NCBI GenBank assembly: GCA_009746045.1
Contig: RPFO01000436.1
Span: 1,992,133 to 2,056,132, forward strand
Length of the DNA stretch: 64,000 nt
From: Mesostigma viride
Lineage: Eukaryota > Streptophyta > Mesostigmatophyceae > Mesostigmatales > Mesostigmataceae
Direction: 5' to 3'
Both the position numbers and the translations under genes were made by a program. Of the stretch, positions 32,601 through 45,300 are shown one piece after another. The notes below the pieces were generated by a model. It was not told the origin of the DNA, made no database searches, and worked only from the letters and a program-made list of their open reading frames with translations. The first letter of the stretch is position 1; each line of letters opens with the position of its first letter.

Positions 32601-35600
32601 AGGCAAGGCAAGGCAAGGCAAGGCAAGGCAAGGCAAGGCAAGCAAGGCAAGGCAAGGCAAGGCAAGGCAAGGCAAGGCAAGGCAAGGCAAGGCAAGGCAA
32701 GGCAAGGCAAGGCAAGGCAAGGCAAGGCAAGGCAAGGCAAGGCAAGGCAAGGCAAGGCAAGGCAAGGCAAGGCAAGGCAAGGCAAGGCAAGGCAAGGCAA
32801 GGCAAGGCAAGGCAAGGCAAGGCAAGGCAAGGCAAGGCAAGGCAAGGCAAGGCAAGGCAAGGCAAGGCAAGGCAAGGCAAGGCAAGGCAAGGCAAGGCAA
32901 GGCAAGGCAAGGCAAGGCAAGGCAAGGCAAGGCAAGGCAAGGCAAGGCAAGGCAAGGCAAGGCAAGGCAAGGCAAGGCAAGGCAAGGCAAGGCAAGGCAA
33001 GGCAAGGCAAGGCAAGGCAAGGCAAGGCAAGGCAAGGCAAGGCAAGGCAAGGCAAGGCAAGGCAAGGCAAGGCAAGGCAAGGCAAGGCAAGGCAAGGCAA
33101 GGCAAGGCAAGGCAAGGCAAGGCAAGGCAAGGCAAGGCAAGGCAAGGCAAGGCAAGGCAAGGCAAGGCAAGGCAAGGCAAGGCAAGGCAAGGCAAGGCAA
33201 GGCAAGGCAAGGCAAGGCAAGGCAAGGCAAGGCAAGGCAAGGCAAGGCAAGGCAAGGCAAGGCAAGGCAAGGCAAGGCAAGGCAAGGCAAGGCAAGGCAA
33301 GGCAAGGCAAGGCAAGGCAAGGCAAGGCAAGGCAAGGCAAGGCAAGGCAAGGCAAGGCAAGGCAAGGCAAGGCAAGGCAAGGCAAGGCAAGGCAAGGCAA
33401 GGCAAGGCAAGGCAAGGCAAGGCAAGGCAAGGCAAGGCAAGGCAAGGCAAGGCAAGGCAAGGCAAGGCAAGGCAAGGCAAGGCAAGGCAAGGCAAGGCAA
33501 GGCAAGGCAAGGCAAGGCAAGGCAAGGCAAGGCAAGGCAAGGCAAGGCAAGGCAAGGCAAGGCAAGGCAAGGCAAGGCAAGGCAAGGCAAGGCAAGGCAA
33601 GGCAAGGCAAGGCAAGGCAAGGCAAGGCAAGGCAAGGCAAGGCAAGGCAAGGCAAGGCAAGGCAAGGCAAGGCAAGGCAAGGCAAGGCAAGGCAAGGCAA
33701 GGCAAGGCAAGGCAAGGCAAGGCAAGGCAAGGCAAGGCAAGGCAAGGCAAGGCAAGGCAAGGCAAGGCAAGGCAAGGCAAGGCAAGGCAAGGCAAGGCAA
33801 GGCAAGGCAAGGCAAGGCAAGGCAAGGCAAGGCAAGGCAAGGCAAGGCAAGGCAAGGCAAGGCAAGGCAAGGCAAGGCAAGGCAAGGCAAGGCAAGGCAA
33901 GGCAAGGCAAGGCAAGGCAAGGCAAGGCAAGGCAAGGCAAGGCAAGGCAAGGCAAGGCAAGGCAAGGCAAGGCAAGGCAAGGCAAGGCAAGGCAAGGCAA
34001 GGCAAGGCAAGGCAAGGCAAGGCAAGGCAAGGCAAGGCAAGGCAAGGCAAGGCAAGGCAAGGCAAGGCAAGGCAAGGCAAGGCAAGGCAAGGCAAGGCAA
34101 GGCAAGGCAAGGCAAGGCAAGGCAAGGCAAGGCAAGGCAAGGCAAGGCAAGGCAAGGCAAGGCAAGGCAAGGCAAGGCAAGGCAAGGCAAGGCAAGGCAA
34201 GGCAAGGCAAGGCAAGGCAAGGCAAGGCAAGGCAAGGCAAGGCAAGGCAAGGCAAGGCAAGGCAAGGCAAGGCAAGGCAAGGCAAGGCAAGGCAAGGCAA
34301 GGCAAGGCAAGGCAAGGCAAGGCAAGGCAAGGCAAGGCAAGGCAAGGCAAGGCAAGGCAAGGCAAGGCAAGGCAAGGCAAGGCAAGGCAAGGCAAGGCAA
34401 GGCAAGGCAAGGCAAGGCAAGGCAAGGCAAGGCAAGGCAAGGCAAGGCAAGGCAAGGCAAGGCAAGGCAAGGCAAGGCAAGGCAAGGCAAGGCAAGGCAA
34501 GGCAAGGCAAGGCAAGGCAAGGCAAGGCAAGGCAAGGCAAGGCAAGGCAAGGCAAGGCAAGGCAAGGCAAGGCAAGGCAAGGCAAGGCAAGGCAAGGCAA
34601 GGCAAGGCAAGGCAAGGCAAGGCAAGGCAAGGCAAGGCAAGGCAAGGCAAGGCAAGGCAAGGCAAGGCAAGGCAAGGCAAGGCAAGGCAAGGCAAGGCAA
34701 GGCAAGGCAAGGCAAGGCAAGGCAAGGCAAGGCAAGGCAAGGCAAGGCAAGGCAAGGCAAGGCAAGGCAAGGCAAGGCAAGGCAAGGCAAGGCAAGGCAA
34801 GGCAAGGCAAGGCAAGGCAAGGCAAGGCAAGGCAAGGCAAGGCAAGGCAAGGCAAGGCAAGGCAAGGCAAGGCAAGGCAAGGCAAGGCAAGGCAAGGCAA
34901 GGCAAGGCAAGGCAAGGCAAGGCAAGGCAAGGCAAGGCAAGGCAAGGCAAGGCAAGGCAAGGCAAGGCAAGGCAAGGCAAGGCAAGGCAAGGCAAGGCAA
35001 GGCAAGGCAAGGCAAGGCAAGGCAAGGCAAGGCAAGGCAAGGCAAGGCAAGGCAAGGCAAGGCAAGGCAAGGCAAGGCAAGGCAAGGCAAGGCAAGGCAA
35101 GGCAAGGCAAGGCAAGGCAAGGCAAGGCAAGGCAAGGCAAGGCAAGGCAAGGCAAGGCAAGGCAAGGCAAGGCAAGGCAAGGCAAGGCAAGGCAAGGCAA
35201 GGCAAGGCAAGGCAAGGCAAGGCAAGGCAAGGCAAGGCAAGGCAAGGCAAGGCAAGGCAAGGCAAGGCAAGGCAAGGCAAGGCAAGGCAAGGCAAGGCAA
35301 GGCAAGGCAAGGCAAGGCAAGGCAAGGCAAGGCAAGGCAAGGCAAGGCAAGGCAAGGCAAGGCAAGGCAAGGCAAGGCAAGGCAAGGCAAGGCAAGGCAA
35401 GGCAAGGCAAGGCAAGGCAAGGCAAGGCAAGGCAAGGCAAGGCAAGGCAAGGCAAGGCAAGGCAAGGCAAGGCAAGGCAAGGCAAGGCAAGGCAAGGCAA
35501 GGCAAGGCAAGGCAAGGCAAGGCAAGGCAAGGCAAGGCAAGGCAAGGCAAGGCAAGGCAAGGCAAGGCAAGGCAAGGCAAGGCAAGGCAAGGCAAGGCAA

Positions 35601-38600
35601 GGCAAGGCAAGGCAAGGCAAGGCAAGGCAAGGCAAGGCAAGGCAAGGCAAGGCAAGGCAAGGCAAGGCAAGGCAAGGCAAGGCAAGGCAAGGCAAGGCAA
35701 GGCAAGGCAAGGCAAGGCAAGGCAAGGCAAGGCAAGGCAAGGCAAGGCAAGGCAAGGCAAGGCAAGGCAAGGCAAGGCAAGGCAAGGCAAGGCAAGGCAA
35801 GGCAAGGCAAGGCAAGGCAAGGCAAGGCAAGGCAAGGCAAGGCAAGGCAAGGCAAGGCAAGGCAAGGCAAGGCAAGGCAAGGCAAGGCAAGGCAAGGCAA
35901 GGCAAGGCAAGGCAAGGCAAGGCAAGGCAAGGCAAGGCAAGGCAAGGCAAGGCAAGGCAAGGCAAGGCAAGGCAAGGCAAGGCAAGGCAAGGCAAGGCAA
36001 GGCAAGGCAAGGCAAGGCAAGGCAAGGCAAGGCAAGGCAAGGCAAGGCAAGGCAAGGCAAGGCAAGGCAAGGCAAGGCAAGGCAAGGCAAGGCAAGGCAA
36101 GGCAAGGCAAGGCAAGGCAAGGCAAGGCAAGGCAAGGCAAGGCAAGGCAAGGCAAGGCAAGGCAAGGCAAGGCAAGGCAAGGCGAGGCAAGGCAAGGCAA
36201 GGCAGGGCGAGGCAAGGCGAGGCGAGGCGAGGCAAGCGATGGGAACATGGAATCTACCGAAGTGCGCGAATAACGAGATATGAAGCATCGAGGAAGGAGG
36301 AATGAGCAGACAAGAGAGCAAGGGATGCGGTGGGGATGCGGAAGGTGAAGGGAGGGAGGGGGTGGGGTGGGGGATGGGAGGGACGCGGGATATGTGGGGC
36401 CAAGGGAGGTAGGAGGGAGGGCAAAGAACGTTAGCACGTGCAGGCAGCAGAAGCATGAACACCATGTTGTGTAGGGAATTAAAGCATAAACACGAGGGCT
36501 TGTAGGCAATAAAAGCAAAACCATGCATGATGTGTGCAAGCAGCAAGCATTTACCATGATGGGGTCCAAGTTTGGAAATGCGTGCCGGCACTCCGCCAGG
36601 AACTCGAACTTGTGCTCAAAGTCTCGCCCAAACTCAAACTGCCGCAGAAATGGGAATGGGGCAGCCCAGGGAGATGCGCCCACACATCGACATACCACGC
36701 GAGCGCTTGGTGAGGGAGGATGCCACGTGGCACATGGCAGAGGCATGGTTGACATGAGATAAGGTTAGCAAGTTGGTTTATATAAAGGTGCGTGTTTGGA
36801 GCTGCGACGAGGCAGGGAGCTCCACAAGGAGCAGGGCAGGGTGCAATCCATCCGATCACAGATCGCACATGCCATAGGACCACAAAGAACGCGGTCTCTA
36901 CGCCTGCACCTAGGACCATTTCTAACTCCATAACACCGCCAATCTCTAACTCCATAGCACCGTCAATCCTAACTCCATAACAACCATCCATCTCTAACTC
37001 CATAACACCGTCAATCTTTGACTCCATACTACCGCCACGCGATCATGACACTCATAACACGTGATCATAAAGTCATATATAAACAGTCCTGTACACGCAC
37101 ACAAGCCCCTAATGCTAACAAGCTACAGACCCACAAGTCCCTAATGCTAACAAGCGGGCCCGTGGGGGGCAGAGTGGCCGTGGTTGTAAACCAAAACATG
37201 ACGTGCCCAACGCCATGCTTGGCACCCCACACTAGTCCACCCCGGCATCTAACCGGAGAAACACACACACACACACACACACACTCTGGACACTCACCAG
37301 CAACCCCCCATCTTCCCCAGGTGCGAACCGGCAGCTGCACGCCCGTCCCCACCAACCGCGGCAGCACTCCCCCCACCCATCAGCGGCACGCACGTGTACA
37401 CACACACACACACCAAAAACACAGACACACATGCACGTACAGACACACACACTCATGCACAAACGCAGACACATGCACATAAAACACACAAACACATACA
37501 CATGCATGCCCGTACACCGATCTGCTAGCCACTGGCACCAAGCATTCTACCCCCCCCCCCCCCCTGCCCTCACCAGCGGCAGCAGCCCCGCAATGAGGCC
37601 CGTTATCTGCCGCCGCTCGTCACCGCTGGACATGCAGTCCAGGCCGTCATGCAGCGCCGCCGCCAGTTCAAACGCGGTGTGACGGGTGGCAGGATCCGTC
37701 AGACGCTCCTTGCGCCTGCTCAAGGGAGGGAGGGGGGGGGGTGGGGGAAGGGAGGACAGGTGGCGGCGGCTGATGGCCCTATGTTGGGAGTCCGGCCATC
37801 TGGCGAGATGATTACCCTGCAAAGCCACCAATCACCATAAAAGCTTTCACTTCCTATGAAGCTATCGGTTAAATATATAAAAGCTATTGCTTCACGACAA
37901 CTAGCTTGAACATAGGTAGAACAAAGCTGTCCCAATTAAGTCAAGAGAAAGGACAGCACACACAGCCTGTGGAACGGGCCGGCGTTGACCTGGTCTGACC
38001 TGAGCCCATATTGTCACAATCCCAACCCCCTTTTCATAACAAAATCTTTGAAGCACTTGCCAGCCACAACAAGATTTATTGGATACAATTCATAGTAGTA
38101 AATTTTACAACGCAATGTCTATGGCAGCAGATACAGGTAGCCGATTTCACGTTCGCATTCATTTCACGCAGACTTGTGAAGAAACTAGCACAGCTGCCAC
38201 TGCATTGCATCAAGGGGGAAGTATCCATACCCCAGAGGCCGTGCCACCCACCCCCCATGGGGTGGGGGTTACGCTCCCCCCCCCAGAGGAACTGTGAGTA
38301 ATGACGACAATGTGAGTAATGCTCCAAATAGAAAAGGCAAGCAATAACAAAAGCCATTATGCTGCTGGGGAAACCATCCGAAGCCAACCCAATAGACCTG
38401 CGGCATGCACTCTCCCTAACCAGGAATAGATACATTACTAGGCATGCGCTCTCCATAACCAGGAATAGATATTTACTAGGCAGGAATAGGTCTATTACTA
38501 GGCAGGAATAGATCTATTACTAGGCAGGAATACATATATTACTAGGCAGGAATAGATATATTACTAGGCAGAAATACATATATTACTAGGCAGGAATAGA

Positions 38601-41600
38601 CGATAGGTTCACGCCGCGCTCACTTGCAGATGGACGCCAGCACATTCTTGTACAGGTCTCGCCGGGCATCACCCTGCAGGGCGTCCAGCAGGCGCTGCGC
38701 GTGCTCCTGGGGCGAGGTGGTGGTGGTGGGGAGGACAGGACACGCGCCACGCATAGGGATTTAAGGCCACGCATAGGGATTGAAGGCCACCGGTGGTGGG
38801 GATTCAAGGCCACGCATAGGGATTGAAGGCCACGCATAGGGATTTAAGGCCACCGGTGGTGGAGATTGAAGGCCACGCATAGGGATTGAAGGCCACGCAT
38901 AGGGATTGAAGGCCACCGGTGGTGGAGATTCAAGGCCACGCATAGGGATTGAAGGCCACCGGTGGTGGGGATTCAAGGCCACGCATAGGGATTGAAGGCC
39001 ACGCATAGGGATTTAAGGCCACCGGTGGTGGGGATTCAAGGCCACGCATAGGGATTGAAGGCCACCGGTGGTGGAGATTGAAGGCCACGCATAGGGATTG
39101 AAGGCCACCGGTGGTGGAGATTGAAGGATACCGGTGACAGAGGTGCCACACGGCGACATGGATGTTGGCATGCCTATGACAAACTATCGCTGTAGTTATG
39201 ACTAATCATCCTCCCAGCTAGTACAAATCACCTCCCTGCTACCAGAGTTGGTTGTCGCTGTCATCCCATCCAATCACAGACAACCTCATCATCACCCCCC
39301 ACTCCCTGCTTGACCCTTCCTCTTTCACCCACCTTCCACCCCTCTTTCTACCTGTGTGCCCTCGTGCCCCCCCCCCCCCCTCACTCACCCCAGCCCCCCC
39401 CCCCCCCCCCCCCCTACTCACCCCCAAATGCAACCCCAAATACTACTAAAAAAAAGCCCACCAGCCCCCCACCATCCGCGATAAAAAATAAACCCACCAC
39501 CTGCCACACAAAATAAACCCACCACCTGCCACACAAGATAAACCCACCACCTGCCACACAAGATAAACCCACCACCTGCCACACGAAATAAACCCACCAC
39601 CTGCCACACAAAATAAACCCACCACCTGCCACACAAGATAAACCCACCACCTGCCACACGAAATAAACCCACCACCTGCCACACAAGATAAACCCACCAC
39701 CTGCCACACAAGATAAACCCACCACCTGCCACACAAGATAAACCCACCACCTGCCACACAAGAAAAACCCACCACCTGCCACACAAGATAAACCCACCAC
39801 CTGCCACACAAGATAAACCCACCACCTGCCACACAAGATAAACCCACCACCTGCCACACAAGATAAACCCACCACCTGCCACACAAGATAAACCCACCAC
39901 CTGCCACACAAGATAAACCCACCACCTGCCACACAAAATAAACCCACCACCTGCCACACAAGATAAACCCACCACCTGCCACACAAAATAAATCCACCAC
40001 CTGCCACACAAAATAAACCCACCACCTGCCACACAAGATAGACCCACCACCTGCCACGCAAGATAAACCCACCACCTGCCACACAAGATAAACCCACAAC
40101 CTGCCACACGAAATAAACCCACCACCTGCCACACAAGATAAACCCACCACCTGCCACACAAAATAAACCCACCACCTGCCACACAAGATAAACCCACCAC
40201 CTGCCACACAAGATAAACCCACCACCTGCCACACAAGAAAAACCCACCACCTGCCACACAAGATAGACCCACCACCTGCCACACAAGATAAACCCACCAC
40301 CTGCCACACAAGATAAACCCACCACCTGCCACACAAAATAAATCCACCACCTGCCACACAAGATAAACCCACCACCTGCCACACAAGATAAACCCACAAC
40401 CTGCCACACGAAATAAACCCACCACCTGCCACACAAAATAAACCCACCACCTGCCACACAAAATAAACCCACCACCTGCCACACAAGATAAACCCACCAC
40501 CTGCCACACAAAATAAACCCACCACCTGCCACAAAAGATAAACCCACAACCTGCCACACAAGATAAACCCACCACCTGCCACACAAAATAAACCCACCAC
40601 CTGCCACACAAGATAAACCCACAACCTGCCACACAAGAAAAACCCACCACCTGCCACGCAAGATAAACCCACCACCTGCCACGCAAGATAAACCCACCAC
40701 CTGCCACACAAGATAAACCCACCACCTGCCACACAAGATAAACCCACCACCTGCCACACAAGATAAACCCACAACCTGCCACACAAGAAAAACCCACCAC
40801 CTGCCACACAAGATAAACCCACAACCTGCCACACAAAATAAACCCACCACCTGCCACACAAGATAAACCCACCACCTGCCACACAAGATAAACCCACCAC
40901 CTGCCACACAAGATAAACCCACAACCTGCCACACGAAATAAACCCACCACCTGCCACACGAAATAAACCCACCACCTGCCACACAAAATAAACCCACCAC
41001 CTGCCACAAAAGATAAACCCACAACCTGCCACACAAGATAAACCCACCACCTGCCACACAAAATAAACCCACCACCTGCCACACAAGATAAACCCACAAC
41101 CTGCCACACAAGAAAAACCCACCACCTGCCACGCAAGATAAACCCACCACCTGCCACACAAAATAAACCCACCACCTGCCACACAAGATAAACCCACAAC
41201 CTGCCACGCAAGATAAACCCACCACCTGCCACACAAGATAAACCCACCACCTGCCACACAAGAAAAACCCACCACCTGCCACACAAAATAAACCCACCAC
41301 CTGCCACACAAGATAAACCCACAACCTGCCACACAAGAAAAACCCACCACCTGCCACGCAAGATAAACCCACCACCTGCCACACAAAATAAACCCACCAC
41401 CTGCCACACAAAATAAACCCACCACCTGCCACGCAAGATAAACCCACCACCTGCCACACAAGATAAACCCACCACCTGCCACACAAGAAAAACCCACCAC
41501 CTGCCACACAAGATAAACCCACAACCTGCCACACAAGAAAAACCCACCACCTGCCACACAAGATAAACCCACAACCTGCCACACAAAATAAACCCACCAC

Positions 41601-42285
41601 CTGCCACACAAGATAAACCCACCACCTGCCACACAAGATAAACCCACCACCTGCCACACAAGATAAACCCACAACCTGCCACACAAGATAAACCCACCAC
41701 CTGCCACACAAGATAAACCCACCACCTGCCACACAAAATAAACCCACCACCTGCCACACAAAATAAACCCACCACCTGCCACACAAAATAAACCCACCAC
41801 CTGCCACGCAAGATAAACCCACCACCTGCCACACAAAATAAACCCACCACCTGCCACACAAGATAAACCCACCACCTGCCACACAAGATAAACCCACAAC
41901 CTGCCACACAAAATAAACCCACCACCTGCCACAAAAGATAAACCCACCACCTGCCACACAAGATAAACCCACCACCTGCCACGCAAGATAAACCCACAAC
42001 CTGCCACACAAGAAAAACCCACCACCTGCCACACAAAATAAACCCACCACCTGCCACACAAAATAACCCCATCCCCTACTAGCATACATACCATATCCGC
42101 CATCTGCCACCTAGAAATAAGATACCCACAATCTGCCACCTAAAAATAAGATACCCACCATCTGCAGGAAGGACGCAAAGCTCACACAGCTGGCGGCCGT
42201 CTTGCTCACGATTGATGCAAGGTGTCCCATGATGGCCTCCACGTCGCGGCTGTCAAACGTCACCCCGCCACCAACACCAGCACCT

Positions 42286-42317
<32 letters not shown>

Positions 42318-45300
42318 CTGCTGCGCCGTAGCAACTCCTGCAGTAGCCACCGATGCCTTGGCGCCACCTGTCGCCGCGCGACCAGCGGCAGCGACGGCAC
42401 TAGCAGCCGACACCGTGGTGGGCGTGCTAGCCTCGCTGGCCACCGTCGGCGTCCTGAGGCCTGAGAACGTCGACACCGGCAAGGGCGATGGCTCCCCCGA
42501 TGCACCCAGGGGATCTCCTCGGGCACTGCTGCTGCTGCTGGTGCTATTATTATTGTTGCTCATGCTGGCATCGTGGGTGGCAGAAGCACCAGCTGAACCT
42601 GCTCCAGTAGCGGTCGCCGTCCCTGCTGCCGTCGTCGCGGTGTCGCTCGAGCCGTAGCCAGCCGCGCCGCTGCCCTCACCCCTGCCCTCACGATCGGTGC
42701 TGCCCCGACTGTCGGGACTGGTAACCCCAGGGCCTTGCGATGCCAAGAGCTCAAGCGCAGTGTCGGGCGACAGCACCGAGATCCGCTTCAACGTGTCGTC
42801 CAGCAGCATGCCCAGCTCCACACCCTGGAGGGGGCCCGGGGGGGGGGGGACACAGGTTGGGGATGCCAACGCTAGCTTGCTTGCTGTCAGACCCACCCAT
42901 CGCTGGAGCCGATGCCCCGACATGGCACGCAAGTCACATAAGGCACGGTGCGCGGCTGTCGAGGTTGTGTCACAGTATGTAGGGATGGGGCCGTGAGATT
43001 ATAGGATATAATACATGTAGGATATCATACATATAGGATATAATGCATACAGGATATAATACATACATAATAGTATCACATCATACAGAGCCATAACGGC
43101 GGTCCACGCCGACAAAGCCTCTGACGGACCGCCAAACGTTAGCCCATGACAGTGATCACGAATCCTGTCAAGATGACGCGCTTGGCTGGGTGGGTGGGCC
43201 GCCCAGGGTAAGGGCATCACCCATCAGTGTTCCGCCCCATTAGTGTTTCTAGTAAGGGTAGGGCATGCGTGGCAAGGAAGAAAGAAGGTGTGGATAGCGG
43301 CCCATCCCTCCTGCCAGAAACGCCTTACTACCGATGCTGTAAAGAGCCAAACAGAAGCACCAAGGTGAGCATGCCCCACAGATGGAGCAAGCAGCTTAAC
43401 CACTGACAGTTACGCGCAGTGGAACCTCGCTAAGGGCACACAAACATGTTAAACAGTGGCTGTGCGCATGCCCAATCATACGCGTGGCAACCCCTGCCCA
43501 CCTACGCACCCCCCTGGCCCCCCTGGCCCCCGCCCCCCCGCCCCCCCCCCCCCCGCCCCCCCGCCCCGAAACCCGCCCACCCACCGACAACTGTGCTGCA
43601 CTGAACTCGATGAGCGCGTCGGCAGCGGCGATAAAGTCCAGCAGGTCGGGAAGCCGGGAGACGGCCTGGCAGGGTGGTGACAGGTGGAAGTAGTAGCCGT
43701 GATGCGCCGCACGGTGTCCATCGCACGGGAGGGTGGGAACCGTAGCCGAGACGCGCCGCACGGTGTCCGGATAGCATGACGTACATAGTGTAATCAATAG
43801 CTTGGTAATCAACAGCTTGGTCATCAACAGCGTGGTAATCAGTAGCATGGTAATCAGTAGCATGGTCATCAACAGCATGGTAATCAACAGCTTGGTAATC
43901 AACAGCTTGGTAATCAACAGCTTGGTAATCAACAGCTTGGTAATCGATAGCATGGCAATCAACAGCTTGGTAATCAACAGCTTGGTCATCAGCAGCTTGG
44001 TCATCAACAGCTTGGTAATCAACAGCTTGGTAATCAGTAGCATGGTCATCAACAGCTTGGTAATCAATGGCTTGGTAATCAGTAGCATGGTAATCAATAG
44101 CATGGTAATCAACAGCATGGTAATCAGTAGCATGGTAATCAACAGCATGGGAGGCATATGTGGCGGTTGGGATGCGATGATGGGTCAGCCTTGTCCGTGA
44201 GCAGGTGTCGCGGTTGGGAGGACCCGCCTGGTCTAGTAATAAACAAGGCATGGCGTGATCTTGGCATCTCACGAATCCGGGCATTTGAAACCAAGTATTA
44301 GCGTTGCTCCGGCGTTTATATTAGCCATGGCCATGAGCAGGAAGCAGGTGGGTTAGGTGGGTGATGGCCTGGCAGGTGATGTAAAAGATAGCGAAAGGAT
44401 GGTCAGTGTGCTAAGACGGCGCTATGCTATAGAAGGGCCAGGCATGGTGGGGGCGTGTGAGCGCAGAACACACAGACATGACCACATGACCGCCCTGCAC
44501 GTAGGAAGAGGTCAAGTGGCCAGGGCATGGCCTGGTGGTCACAATGGTGGGATGGGCGGGAGAAGGACTGGCAGGCATAATGATGGCCGGGCAATCAACG
44601 TGGCAGGCATACTAGTCGTGGGCAGCAGGCAACGGGGCTGGCAGGCGTTAGTCAGGGCAGGCGTGGTGGGACAAATGAGCAACCTTAGTCCTCAAACAGG
44701 TCATGCGGCCGGGGCATCGGCTGTACGTGGCAGCCACGAAACTCCCACAGGAGCTGGGCTTACCTCTAAATATGGCCCAGCTCTAAGCATGGTCTTGCCA
44801 CCACCACCCACCACCGCGCGTGCCCATGTTGCTGCACCAGTAGCCACCGTCCCTCGCGCCGCGGTGCCACCAGCAGTGAGGCAGAAGATATGCAAACGTA
44901 AATGCCAACACATTGATCATATGCCGAAAGGTATAGTGCTACACTAGTCTCATACTAGCAATGCCAAATAATGCCAGCCGCCCACCTTCCATAGCCCGTG
45001 CAGCACCGCGAGCGTTGCCTCCTTTGGCGGCGGGCACTCGCACAGCTTGATGCCCAGCTGGCGGTACAGCTGGCTCTGTGGTGACAGGGGCCAGGGGCCA
45101 GGGGAGAAAAAGGAGAGAGGAGAATGATCGGCACCTGTTGGTCAGCACCTAATGGGCCGTATTGCTTTAAGGGGGTTGATAACGGTGACACTCGGCACTT
45201 ACTAGGATGTGTGAACATACAGTGTGTTCAAGGATCGCTATATAGGGGCCCTATAAAGGGGTACAGCGTGTTCAAGGATCGCTATATAGGGGCCCTATAA

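Noticed and set aside
31944-36755. Open frames of 1,300-1,600 codons in several frames (repeating LALPC on the minus strand, ARQGK on the plus strand)
   Set aside because: They are translations of the stop-free (GGCAA)n array. The minus-strand frame also runs over the real exon 13 of VPS35L, but the repeat part lies in the intron.
39414-42139. Three overlapping minus-strand frames of about 885-900 codons (repeating CGRWWVYFVWQVVG)
   Set aside because: The 25-bp minisatellite has no stop in any minus frame, so all three frames give the same kind of peptide. It lies within intron 10.
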